From Chloroflexota bacterium (lineage in GTDB: Bacteria; Chloroflexota; Anaerolineae; J036; Brachytrichaceae): a stretch of 46,913 nt of DNA. The position numbers and the translations under genes are program-made. The DNA lies in assembly GCA_018969115.1 (NCBI GenBank), contig JAGWYZ010000002.1:1-46913 (forward strand), written 5' to 3'. This document shows, one piece after another, positions 1 to 8,873 of the stretch; position 1 is the stretch's first letter, and the number at the start of each line of letters is the position of its first letter. The notes below the pieces were generated by a model, which was given only the letters and a program-made list of their open reading frames with translations, was not told the DNA's origin and made no database searches.

Positions 1-606
1 TTGGGACGCGATCAAATGAAGATGCCCGATCCTGGTCGTAAACGACGAAAGAAGTTACATGAGCTTTTGAGTGAAATACCTGATTTGTCAATCGTAATCG
101 ACACATTTGAACAATGAATTGAGCGTGCAAAAGATCATAAACAAGCAGATGTGCATTACAGTGGCAAGAAAAAGCAGCATACACCGAAAACGCAAGTGGC
201 GATTGATGTTGAAACAGGCGAAATCGTTGATGTGAGTGCAAGCAAACCTGGGCTACAAGCCGATATCAAAGTCTTGGAAGAATCTGGATTAATGAATAAG
301 CTACCAACTAGGGTCGGTGTAATTGGTGATTTAGCCTATATTGGGATTACTGATTTGCATCCAGAAGCGAACGCGGCAACACCAAGGCGCAAGCCGCGAG
401 GGAAAGAACGACCGCAGGAAGATATTGCGTTTAATCGCGAATTTGCACGTCGTCGTGTCGTCGCTGAGCATTCGATTGGTCGGATGCGTCGGTATTAAGC
501 ATTAGCTCAAATGGATCGAAATCACTTTAAAATCACGCAAGTCGCACTTGTGCTGTGGCCGGTTTGGCAAATCGTCAAACTCGGGCAGGCTTATATTACT
601 AGGTAA
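1..606 (+). pseudogene. Decayed IS5-like DDE transposase, 5' truncated by the window edge, two in-frame stops
   Basis: Frame 1 reads ...LSEIPDLSIVIDTFEQ*IERAKDHKQADVHYSGKKKQHTPKTQVAID...GDLAYIG...EHSIGRMRRY*ALAQMDRNHFKITQ...IVKLGQAYITR*. Typical DDE_Tnp_4/IS5 motifs continue across a TGA at 115-117 and a TAA at 496-498. Confidence 0.8.
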
Positions 607-696
607 TTTGGAGTAAGTGGCCTTGCGTCATTTGCTCTTATTTGGAATGTAATCTACTGATAATACCAGTTGGTGGCGGAAGTAATAAGCAATTAA

Positions 697-1065
697 ATCG
701 GCATTATGATCCAAAGCGTTAATGCCACTGGCGATGCAATCGGCGGCAATACTGCCGCACAACGCAATGTTATCTCAAATAACAACGTTAGCATCAATCT
801 TACCAATGGGGTCTCTGATCATATTATGCAGTTCAACGATATTGGCATCAACCCCAGCGGCACCAGTGCCATCCCAAATCAACTTGTAGGGGGCGATATT
901 GATACCAATGCCACCGGCAACCTGATTGCCGATAATCTCATTTCTGGCAACGGCATCAAAGGCATTGAAATACAAGACCCCACCACCGCCTTTAAGATTA
1001 TTGTGCGTAATAAAATTGGCACCAATGCCGCAAGCAAAATACCCGCTAAAACCTCGGAGGCCTGA
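697..1065 (+). pseudogene. Fragment of a right-handed parallel beta-helix (NosD-like) secreted protein
   Basis: ORF 706..1065 has repeats of the type GNTAAQRNVISNN / GNLIADNLISGNGIKGIEI / NKIGTNA; no full-length N- or C-terminus; 3' end runs into an inverted repeat. Confidence 0.6.
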
Positions 1066-1114
1066 GCCTAGGTTGCGGCTACAACATCGAACTGCACTGA
1101 GGCCTCCGAGGTTT
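1049..1114. repeat. Inverted repeat aaacctcggaggcct / aggcctccgaggttt, REP-like
   Basis: Perfect 15-bp arms at 1049-1063 and 1100-1114; core CCTCGGAGG resembles the palindrome inside the putA-like gene at 15806-15838. Confidence 0.75.
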
Positions 1115-1142
1115 ATATTCTATTTTGGGGTGATGCCCCTCA

Positions 1143-1985
1143 TTATTTTGCCAGCCAAGCAAACAAATTACGCGCAAAGGTGCGATTATCGACTTGATCG
1201 ATGTCGCTGCCGGGGCCGGGGCCATTGTGCAAGGGGTTGCGATCACACAGCCCAGCCAGCCGCCCAGCGCTGGCATTCACACGCACCCAAACACACGCCA
1301 CCACATCACCGGTTTGTATCTTGGCTTGTTCTTCGGGTTTAACGATACAGCCGCTGCGGGTGAGTGGGCTGCATGTTGCCAACACTTGCACTTGCGCCAG
1401 CGCCGCTTGGCTAATGCGAAATTGGCTGATGCCCTCACCTTGAATGGCCTTGACCCCATTCATCACAGGGTGCGTCGTCAGCACATCGCTGATCAAGGTG
1501 GTCGGCTGAAAATTATCGGGAAAGACTTCGATGCCGAATGGGTTGATAAAACCATTGTCGCTGGCCCAATTATTTGGCCCATATTGAAAATCGGCATAGA
1601 CCAACATGCTGCCGCCTTGCTCATAATATTGGTTGAGCGCGGCCAACTCGGCAGATGAAAATAGCCGCCCATTTGACCCCAACACAACCACGGTGTAACG
1701 TTTGAGTTGCTCAATTATGATGGTGTTTTGGGTTGTCAACACAAATTCATCGACCAGCAAATTTAAATCGCGCTCAAGCACTTCGCTGCGTAGCCGTGTA
1801 AAACTTTCGGGCACAGTGCCAGCATCACGTACCCGCGAATGTGGATAGCCATTATCGGGTAGGTGATCGCCTTGGATAAACAATACATTTTTGACTGTTG
1901 GCGTTGGGGGGGCGGGCGTAAGTGGTGCAGACGCACAGGCCATTAACACAAGGGCAAAAAATAGCTCACATGTTTGCACTTTCAT
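1143..1985 (-). CDS. Putative lipoprotein with ThuA/GATase-like fold (hypothetical)
   Basis: 280-aa ORF; N-terminus ...FFALVLMACASAP resembles a lipobox; later VKNVLFIQGDHLP...YTVVVLGSNGRLFSSAELAALNQYYEQGGSMLVYAD. Confidence 0.6.
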   Translation of the reverse strand: MKVQTCELFFALVLMACASAPLTPAPPTPTVKNVLFIQGDHLPDNGYPHSRVRDAGTVPESFTRLRSEVLERDLNLLVDEFVLTTQNTIIIEQLKRYTVVVLGSNGRLFSSAELAALNQYYEQGGSMLVYADFQYGPNNWASDNGFINPFGIEVFPDNFQPTTLISDVLTTHPVMNGVKAIQGEGISQFRISQAALAQVQVLATCSPLTRSGCIVKPEEQAKIQTGDVVACVWVRVNASAGRLAGLCDRNPLHNGPGPGSDIDQVDNRTFARNLFAWLAK

Positions 1986-2752
1986 GGTTTCTTTTGTTGT
2001 GCAGCTTGGGCAATGATGGGAGCAGCGAGTGCAGATACGCTGATCACTTTATCAAAGTCAAAATGCTTTTTGACATTTTCACCCAGCTTAATGTCAAACA
2101 TGCGAATAATGACACGAATATTTTTGTTTAGTTCACGCGCATCAAGTGCAATATCTAAATTGGTGAGGTCATCGCTGGTGCAGGCCACAATACACTTGGC
2201 ATCCATTACACCGGCATCGATCAACGTTTGGGTACGGCGGGCATCGCCGATGATGACAGGCACATGATTGCGTTGTAAATCGGGCAGCCATTCTTCATCA
2301 ACCGAGCGGTTGATGGCGGTAACGGCTTCGTGGGCTTGCAATAATTCATTAATGACACGGTAGCCGACCCGCCCAACCCCACATACCACAATATGATTTT
2401 TATAGGTGTGTGCCAATGCTAATTGCCTCTCTTGTGGATCTCGAATATAGTCTACAACATTGGCGGCCCCACCCGCAATGGCCCCAACGCCGCCGATCAG
2501 CACTGCCAAAGATGCGAGTTGCAGCCCGATTTCATCAGGCGCATCGCCCGGGCTGGCTTGCAGGGTGATGAGGTTAAGGGTGTAAAACAGGGCCTTTAGC
2601 CAATTCGATTGCGCCCCCGTGCCCCAAAAGATAATCGTGCCCATCATCACCACCCCAATTAAAATGCTTAACGATGATCGCACCCGCCACAGTGCAGCGC
2701 GAATGGTTTGCCAAATCACTTTTACACGTCGAATAATGCCGAGCGGGTTCAT
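1982..2752 (-). CDS. TrkA-N/RCK domain protein with N-terminal membrane (channel-like) region
   Basis: Two hydrophobic segments, then IVVCGVGRVGYRVINELL...VIIGDARRTQTLIDAGV (Rossmann RCK). Confidence 0.75.
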   Translation of the reverse strand: MNPLGIIRRVKVIWQTIRAALWRVRSSLSILIGVVMMGTIIFWGTGAQSNWLKALFYTLNLITLQASPGDAPDEIGLQLASLAVLIGGVGAIAGGAANVVDYIRDPQERQLALAHTYKNHIVVCGVGRVGYRVINELLQAHEAVTAINRSVDEEWLPDLQRNHVPVIIGDARRTQTLIDAGVMDAKCIVACTSDDLTNLDIALDARELNKNIRVIIRMFDIKLGENVKKHFDFDKVISVSALAAPIIAQAAQQKKP

Positions 2753-2754
2753 GG

Positions 2755-2916
2755 GAATTACGAATTATGAATTTGTGATGGTGAGGTGCGTATTCTACTG
2801 GCAAGTGGCAGGGATTGGGTCACAAGTCATGAGTCACGAGTCATCAATCATAACCTGTGACTCATGACTTGTGACCCAATCCTTAATCCCTCATCCTTAA
2901 TTCCTCATCCCTAACT
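2755..2916. repeat. Degenerate heptanucleotide-period tract containing a 26-bp inverted repeat
   Basis: Units in 7-nt register, e.g. GTCACAA GTCATGA GTCACGA GTCATCA ATCATAA CCTGTGA CTCATGA CTTGTGA CCCAATC CTTAATC CCTCATC CTTAATT CCTCATC from 2819; perfect 26-bp arms 2812-2837 / 2857-2882; also GAATTAC GAATTAT GAATTTG from 2755. Confidence 0.85.
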
Positions 2917-4161
2917 AACCACCACCGTCACACCTTCGCGTTGACGAATATCGGGCAATAGCGATGTGCCAATGCCGGCTTTGGTTGGGGCAAGAATATG
3001 TCCATTCTCGATAATGGGAATGTCAGTCACCATGTCGGGGTAGGTGATGTGTAAATAAGCCCGCACCGTTTCTTGAATGATGGCATTGGTGCAATTGATT
3101 GACAAATGAATACCAGCAAACAGGGTAAAGGGGCCGGTGCAGTCGTGCATGGCGACTGGGCGTTTATAGGCTTCGGCCATGCTGGCAATTTTTTTGCCTT
3201 CGGTGATGCCGCCCGCCCAAGTCGGATCGAGCATGATGATCTCGGCAGCGCGTTGCTCGAGCACGGGTTTATATTCGTAGCGCGTGGTCAAATATTCACT
3301 CGCCAGCACCGGCGCAGTGGTGCTGCGTTGCAATTCAGCCAAAGCCGCCACATCATCAGCCCGCATCAAATCTTCTAGCCAAAACGGCTTAAACGGTTCG
3401 AGCGCGTGCGCAATCTTTTTGGCAGCGGGCAATGACCAAAAACCATGCCCCTCGACCATAATATCCATTTTGTCGCCGACGGCCTCGCGTATTTTGCGAA
3501 ATGGCTCTAGTCCGCGATCAAGATCTGCATTGCTGATCATTTGCCCGCCCAGCGAGCGCAAATTCGGCTCAAATGCGCCTTTAAAGTTGCGCCAGTGCTC
3601 CCAATTGTTGGGTTGATGCACCACATAATCGAAGGGCCAAATCTTCATACCCGATATGCCTTCGCTCAACAATTCTTGCGCTAGTTCGGCGGGGCGTGTC
3701 ATAAAGCCAATTAAGTCTTCATACTTGCCGTCGGCTGGGCCATCGGTGCCATAGCCGGTGCGCCCGCCACGATTTCGCCCATAGGCTGGGCCACCGCAGG
3801 TATTGTAGGTGCGAATACGGTCACGCGCCGCGCCACCCAACAATTGCCACACTGGCACATTCATGGCTTGCCCAAAAATGTCCCACAGGGCGCAATCGAT
3901 AGCCGACAGCGCCCGCACTTCAGCCCCTTTGCCAGCAATATGGGCAATGACCTCATACAACCGTCGCCAATGTAGCTCAATTGCAAGTGGGTCATGCCCA
4001 ATCAACATAGGCGCGGCAAACTGATGAATAAATCCGCGCATGGCATCGGGCATGTAAAACGTGTCGCTCCAACCGCTGATGCCAGCATCGGTATGCACCC
4101 CGACAAACAAAATATTTGGGTAGTCAGGTAAGTGAATCGTTTCGAATTTGGTTATTTTCAT
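2911..4161 (-). CDS. Mandelate racemase/muconate lactonizing enzyme family (enolase superfamily) protein
   Basis: MKITKFETIHLPDYPNILFVGVHTDAGISGW...SAIDCALWDIFGQAMNVPVWQLLGG...VEGHGFWSLPAAKKIAHALEPFKPFWLEDL. Start at 4161 is preferred; the longer ORF start at 4188 lies inside an inverted repeat. Confidence 0.85.
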   Translation of the reverse strand: MKITKFETIHLPDYPNILFVGVHTDAGISGWSDTFYMPDAMRGFIHQFAAPMLIGHDPLAIELHWRRLYEVIAHIAGKGAEVRALSAIDCALWDIFGQAMNVPVWQLLGGAARDRIRTYNTCGGPAYGRNRGGRTGYGTDGPADGKYEDLIGFMTRPAELAQELLSEGISGMKIWPFDYVVHQPNNWEHWRNFKGAFEPNLRSLGGQMISNADLDRGLEPFRKIREAVGDKMDIMVEGHGFWSLPAAKKIAHALEPFKPFWLEDLMRADDVAALAELQRSTTAPVLASEYLTTRYEYKPVLEQRAAEIIMLDPTWAGGITEGKKIASMAEAYKRPVAMHDCTGPFTLFAGIHLSINCTNAIIQETVRAYLHITYPDMVTDIPIIENGHILAPTKAGIGTSLLPDIRQREGVTVVVS

Positions 4162-4177
4162 GATAAAAAAATGTAAT

Positions 4178-4258
4178 GCCGATGTCATTCTATCTCTAAC
4201 TCCAATGAGGATAGAGATAGAGGATAGAGATAGAGGATAGAGATAGAATGATATCGGC
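4178..4258. repeat. Inverted repeat with three perfect 13-bp tandem copies (GGATAGAGATAGA)
   Basis: Arms gccgatgtcattctatctcta (4178-4198) / tagagatagaatgatatcggc (4238-4258), 20/21 complementary; tandem copies at 4209-4247. Confidence 0.85.
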
Positions 4259-4273
4259 TGAAACTTATTATTG

Positions 4274-5206
4274 TTAAAAATCGACTGCGTTTTTGCCCTT
4301 TAGTTGCAAAATCGCCCGTGCTTCGTCAGGTGTGGCGATATCCAGCGACAATTGTGACAAAATATTGCGGGCTTTGCTCACCAATTCGGCATTGTTCTTT
4401 GCCAGTTGGCCTTTATCTAAATACAAATTGTCTTCAAGCCCCACCCGTACATTACCGCCCATCATTGCGCCTTGGGTGGTGAGCGGGAATTGATGCCGCC
4501 CGGCGGCCAACACCGACCATACATAATCATCGCCAAACAGTCGGTCGGCGGTGCGGCGCATAAATAACACATTGTCGGGGTCGGCCCCAATGCCCCCTAA
4601 AATGCCAAAAATGGTTTGAATAAAAAATGGTGGCTGAATGAGTTTTTGATCGACAAAATAGGCCAAGTTATACAAATGACCAACATCATAGCATTCTAAT
4701 TCGTAGCGAATGCCATGCTCGCCCAATTGGCGTACAATATACGCGACATCGGTAAATGTATTGCGAAAGATATTGCTTTCGCTGTTTAAAATGTAAGATT
4801 GTTCCCACGGAAATTTCCATTCTTTCACTTTTGCGGCCAAACGGTGCATTGAGAAATTCATCGACCCCATATTGAGCGAACACATTTCGGGTTTAAAACG
4901 CAGTGCCGCCGCCAAACGGGTATCGAGTGACATGACCACGCTGCCACCAGTGGTGATATTGACAACAGCATCAGTTCCAGCTTTGATTACAGGCAAAAAT
5001 TGCTCAAACGCGGCTGGCTCGCCCGTTGGCATGCCATCATCGGGGCGACGGGCATGTAAATGCAAAATAGCCGCGCCTGCTTTGGCAGCATCAATGGCTT
5101 GCTGGGCAATATCTTGGGGGCGATAGGGTAAATAGGGCGACAGTGTAGGCGTATGAATGGAGCCTGTAATGGCGCAAGAAATAATAACCTTATTTGTTTT
5201 TTTCAT
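4274..5206 (-). CDS. Beta-keto acid cleavage enzyme (BKACE, DUF849) / 3-keto-5-aminohexanoate cleavage family
   Basis: MKKTNKVIISCAITGSIHTPTLSPYLPYRPQDIAQQAIDAAKAGAAILHLHAR...GGNVRVGLEDNLYLDKGQLAKNNAELV is characteristic of the family. Confidence 0.9.
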   Translation of the reverse strand: MKKTNKVIISCAITGSIHTPTLSPYLPYRPQDIAQQAIDAAKAGAAILHLHARRPDDGMPTGEPAAFEQFLPVIKAGTDAVVNITTGGSVVMSLDTRLAAALRFKPEMCSLNMGSMNFSMHRLAAKVKEWKFPWEQSYILNSESNIFRNTFTDVAYIVRQLGEHGIRYELECYDVGHLYNLAYFVDQKLIQPPFFIQTIFGILGGIGADPDNVLFMRRTADRLFGDDYVWSVLAAGRHQFPLTTQGAMMGGNVRVGLEDNLYLDKGQLAKNNAELVSKARNILSQLSLDIATPDEARAILQLKGKNAVDF

Positions 5207-5327
5207 GGTATTTAAATTGTAGAGCCAAAATTACCAACCCAACATAGCTTCAAAATGTTATATGTGGATATGAATAAGTTTTCGCCAATGTCACTACACC
5301 TTTTTAATCTGCTCTTATCGAGATATA

Positions 5328-6386
5328 TTATAGGCGCTCTTGTGCTAACAATTCGGCTTTGCGCCCAACGCCCCAACGATACCCACCTGCATCGCCATTT
5401 TCGCGCACCACTCGATGACAAGGGATGACCACGCCGACCCGATTGGCCGCACAGGCATTGGCAACAGCACGGGTGGCATTGGGCTGGCCAATGGTTTGGG
5501 CGACTTGGCTATAGCTGCGGGTTTGGCCTTGTGGAATTTGGCGTAGGGCTTGCCATACCCGCGCCTGAAAAGCTGTGCCTTGCACATCGAGTGGTAATTT
5601 TTGCAAGCTATCATGGTTTTGCCTACCAGCAACATATTGCGCAACCGTTTGAGTCCAATCTGTTCGGGTATTGCTGGGATGGTGCTCAAGTTGGGCTGCT
5701 GGGTATTCTTCGCGCAAATCGCGCTCAAGTTGGGCATCATCATCACCAAAATACACTGCGCACAAACCGCGTTGGGTGCCAGCAATTAACATACGCCCCA
5801 AGGCACATTCGGCCAAACTATAGGTAATAACCATGCCACGCCCCCCTTTCTGATAAACGCTCGGGGTCATGCCAATAGCATCGAGTTGCTCATAAACACG
5901 GCTGGGCGTGTTAAAACCGGCTTCGTAGATGGCGGCGGTGCTCGACAACTGCTGAGGTTTAAGCACACTTTTTAGCCGTTGTAAGCGCAATGATTGGGCA
6001 TATTCAAGTGGCGACAGCCCCATCACCCGTTTAAAGGTGCGTTGCAAATGAAACGGACTGACATTCAGGGCTTGGCTTAGGGCACTTAAGCGGGCGTGCC
6101 CATTGCTTTCGATCCATCGCACCACATTCTGGGCCAAGGCCTCGGCTGGCAGTAACAATTCACGCGGGTGACAGCGTTTACAGGCGCGGTAGCCCGCAGT
6201 TTCGGCGGCATCACAATCGGCAAAAAACAACACATTTTTGCGCAAGGGCTTGGCTGGGCAACTGGGGCGGCAATAAACGCCAGTGGTGCGCACTGCCACA
6301 AAAAATTGTCCGTCATAATTGGCATCTTTTGTTGTAAATGCCTGCCACATTTCGGCTTCGCTCAGGGGTGTTAGGTTTTGCTGCAT
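5328..6386 (-). CDS. ada: Bifunctional transcriptional activator/DNA repair protein Ada
   Basis: N-terminal Zn/Cys domain YCRPSCPAKPLRKNV...YRACKRCHP, AraC HTH, C-terminal methyltransferase site ANRVGVVIPCHRVVRENGDAGGYRWG. Confidence 0.93.
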   Translation of the reverse strand: MQQNLTPLSEAEMWQAFTTKDANYDGQFFVAVRTTGVYCRPSCPAKPLRKNVLFFADCDAAETAGYRACKRCHPRELLLPAEALAQNVVRWIESNGHARLSALSQALNVSPFHLQRTFKRVMGLSPLEYAQSLRLQRLKSVLKPQQLSSTAAIYEAGFNTPSRVYEQLDAIGMTPSVYQKGGRGMVITYSLAECALGRMLIAGTQRGLCAVYFGDDDAQLERDLREEYPAAQLEHHPSNTRTDWTQTVAQYVAGRQNHDSLQKLPLDVQGTAFQARVWQALRQIPQGQTRSYSQVAQTIGQPNATRAVANACAANRVGVVIPCHRVVRENGDAGGYRWGVGRKAELLAQERL

Positions 6387-6442
6387 AACCCTATCATAGG
6401 CGAATGGGTGTTTTTACGCTATCGGTTTCTTGTGGTGATGAT

Positions 6443-6577
6443 GGGGTGCAGGGAGCAGAGTTGTAAAGGTGCAAGTGGCAAAGCAGCAAGTGGCAAATAT
6501 GCAGGTTACAAACTAACTTTGCTACTTTGCAACCTGCAACTCTGCTCCCTGCACCCTGCTACTCTGCCACCTGCCGA
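6443..6577. repeat. Heptanucleotide-period self-complementary tract downstream of the ABC gene
   Basis: Perfect 20-bp arms gggtgcagggagcagagttg (6444-6463) / caactctgctccctgcaccc (6537-6556); 7-nt register e.g. GCAACCT GCAACTC TGCTCCC TGCACCC TGCTACT CTGCCAC. Confidence 0.8.
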
Positions 6578-8382
6578 AACTGACGACGATACAAATCGGC
6601 ATACAAGCCATCAAGCGCTAACAATTCATCATGTTTGCCATGCTCGACAATCTCGCCATCTTTTAGCACCAACACCGCATCGGCATCACGAATGGTGGAG
6701 AGGCGGTGGGCGATGACGAAACTGGTGCGCCCTTTTAACAATTTGCTCAAGGCTTTTTGAATGAGCGACTCAGTATAGGTATCAACCGACGAGGTGGCTT
6801 CATCGAGGATGAGGATGCGTGGGTTGGCGAGAATGGCACGCGCGATGCCAATCAGTTGGCGTTGGCCTTGGCTGAGACCGCCGCCGCGCTCACCCAACAC
6901 TGTTTTATAACCCTCTTTCAGACGTGCAATAAATTCGTGGGCGTTGGCGGCCTTGGCGGCGGCTTCGACCTCGGCATCGCTGGCGTTTAAGCGCCCATAA
7001 CGAATGTTATCGGCGATGGAACCGGCAAATAGGAAGCTGTCTTGCGGAACCGCCCCCATTTGTTGGCGCAAACTGGCGCGGGTAAATTGTTGCACATCTT
7101 TACCATCAACTGAAATTTTGCCCGCCGATGGTTCGTAAAAGCGACTGAGCAAATTGATGATAGTGGTTTTGCCAGCGCCGGTAGGGCCAACAATGGCAAC
7201 GGTTTGCCCAGCTTTGGCCTCGAAAGACACCGCGTTTAACACGGGTTTGGCGGGGTCGTAGGCGAATGAGACATGATCAAATGCGATATTGCCTTGAATG
7301 GGCGGCATCGCACAATCGGGGCAAGCCTCGTTTTCATTAGGGCCGTCTACCAATTCAAAAATGCGTTCGGCCCCAGCAAATGAAGATTGAGCCTGAGTGT
7401 AAAACGTGCTAAGTTGTTGCAGCGGTCTAAACATAGTTTGCACATAAGCCAAAAACGCCACCACTGCGCCAATCGTAAGCTGGTCATTGATCGCCAACCA
7501 GCCGCCGTAACCAGCCACAATGGCTGTCGCCACCGTAGACAAAAATTCGACTAAAGGGTTAAAGGCCGAAGTAATGGCGGTGGCGTTCATATTGGCGTTG
7601 CGGTTAGCGGCGTTGCGCTCTGAGAAACGGCGTTGATTGGCCTCGGTGCGGTTAAAGGCTTGGGCCACTTTTACCCCAGCAATTTCTTCTTGTAGATCAG
7701 ATGATACATCGCCAATAGTGCGGCGGGTGCGGCGATAGGCGTTGCGGGCTAATTTCGAGAAAAAGTCGGTCGAGAACAGCATCACTGGGATGACGCTAAA
7801 ACTTGCCAGCGCCAACATCCAATTCTGAAAAAGCATGGCGATGATAGTAGCAAAAAGTGCCAAAATGCCGCCCAACATTTGAATAAGGCCTTGCCCTAAA
7901 AAGTTGTTGATGGTGTCGGTGTCGTTAACCAAGCGGCTCATGACATCACCGACTGGGTTTTTGTCAAAATAATTGAGCGGTAGCGCTTGTACTTTCTTAA
8001 AAATGTCTTCGCGCAAGGCCATTAAGGTTTTTTGGGTCACTACCGACATCGCCACAATTTGGTTGCGTCCGGTGATGAACATGATGGCGAAGATGACAAG
8101 CAATATGGCTAAACTTTGCCACAAGCCAGTGGTTAGGGCCAAACGGGTGGCACTATCGGCTGCGGGTCGCACAAATTGGTCAATCGAGCGACCTAGCAAA
8201 AATGGCCATGCTGCCTGACAAATGGCATTGAGGATAGTTAAAATAAGCACGCCGATGATTTCGCGTTTAAAGGGCTTGACATACCCCCATAACCGCTGGG
8301 CGGCATAAGTTTGATTTTTGGGTTTTTCGGCCTCGACTTGGGCCATGGATTGGATTGAGCCGTGTGGGCCACCGCGCATCAT
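6559..8382 (-). CDS. ABC transporter, fused permease/ATP-binding exporter (MsbA/MdlB-like)
   Basis: TM region, Walker A GPTGAGKTT, signature LSQGQRQLIGIARAIL, Walker B ILILDEATSSVD. Confidence 0.95.
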   Translation of the reverse strand: MMRGGPHGSIQSMAQVEAEKPKNQTYAAQRLWGYVKPFKREIIGVLILTILNAICQAAWPFLLGRSIDQFVRPAADSATRLALTTGLWQSLAILLVIFAIMFITGRNQIVAMSVVTQKTLMALREDIFKKVQALPLNYFDKNPVGDVMSRLVNDTDTINNFLGQGLIQMLGGILALFATIIAMLFQNWMLALASFSVIPVMLFSTDFFSKLARNAYRRTRRTIGDVSSDLQEEIAGVKVAQAFNRTEANQRRFSERNAANRNANMNATAITSAFNPLVEFLSTVATAIVAGYGGWLAINDQLTIGAVVAFLAYVQTMFRPLQQLSTFYTQAQSSFAGAERIFELVDGPNENEACPDCAMPPIQGNIAFDHVSFAYDPAKPVLNAVSFEAKAGQTVAIVGPTGAGKTTIINLLSRFYEPSAGKISVDGKDVQQFTRASLRQQMGAVPQDSFLFAGSIADNIRYGRLNASDAEVEAAAKAANAHEFIARLKEGYKTVLGERGGGLSQGQRQLIGIARAILANPRILILDEATSSVDTYTESLIQKALSKLLKGRTSFVIAHRLSTIRDADAVLVLKDGEIVEHGKHDELLALDGLYADLYRRQFRQVAE

Positions 8383-8432
8383 AGTGAGGTGATTTTACCC
8401 CCCATTACATACGGTAAAAATTAGAATAAATC

Positions 8433-8492
8433 AACCCTAGCCAACGGTTTAATGATGGGTAACTGCGATGTGTGCAAACGCTGGCTAGGGTT
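8433..8492. repeat. Imperfect inverted repeat upstream of the ABC gene
   Basis: aaccctagccaacg (8433-8446) / cgctggctagggtt (8479-8492), one mismatch; followed on + strand by acttttttct. Confidence 0.6.
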
Positions 8493-8810
8493 ACTTTTTT
8501 CTATTAGCCGAAATTTAATCGATCCAGCTAACCGAGAGGATATTCAACGTAATCTTCAATTTATTTCCCCTAATTTTTTTTCATTCTTGTTTATGCGGTT
8601 GTTAAGCGCGGGATATTTACATAACAAGGCTATTGGCTCGCATATCAGTGGTGGTGTCTTATGGCAAATACGACTTTAGACTGATTTTTAATGCGAACAC
8701 CAATGTGTTATGTCGGGTCGTGGCTACTGGTTGCACCAATGACAAGATGTATTACCCCGATGGGTATCATGGCTGGGGGGATTCGTTGAATGGTTGAATA
8801 GTTAGCTGGC

Positions 8811-8873
8811 GACTCATAAGTCACGAGTCATCAATCAACCAATCAACCATCCAACCAATTAACCAATTAACCC
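8811..8873. repeat. 7/8-nt period degenerate tract
   Basis: ACTCATA AGTCACG AGTCATC then AATCAACC AATCAACC ATCCAACC AATTAACC AATTAACC; overlaps the 3' end of the downstream CDS. Confidence 0.75.

Noticed and set aside
926-1342. 138-aa + ORF and overlapping ORFs at 1079-1658
   Set aside because: Antisense to the lipoprotein or low-complexity (Arg/Pro/His-rich); no domain features.
4162-4188. N-terminal extension MTSALHFFI on the enolase-superfamily ORF
   Set aside because: Encoded by the left arm of a hairpin element; MKITKFETI at 4161 matches the usual N-terminus of the family.
8452-8679. 75-aa + ORF upstream of the ABC gene
   Set aside because: Starts inside an inverted repeat, no protein-family resemblance; likely chance.
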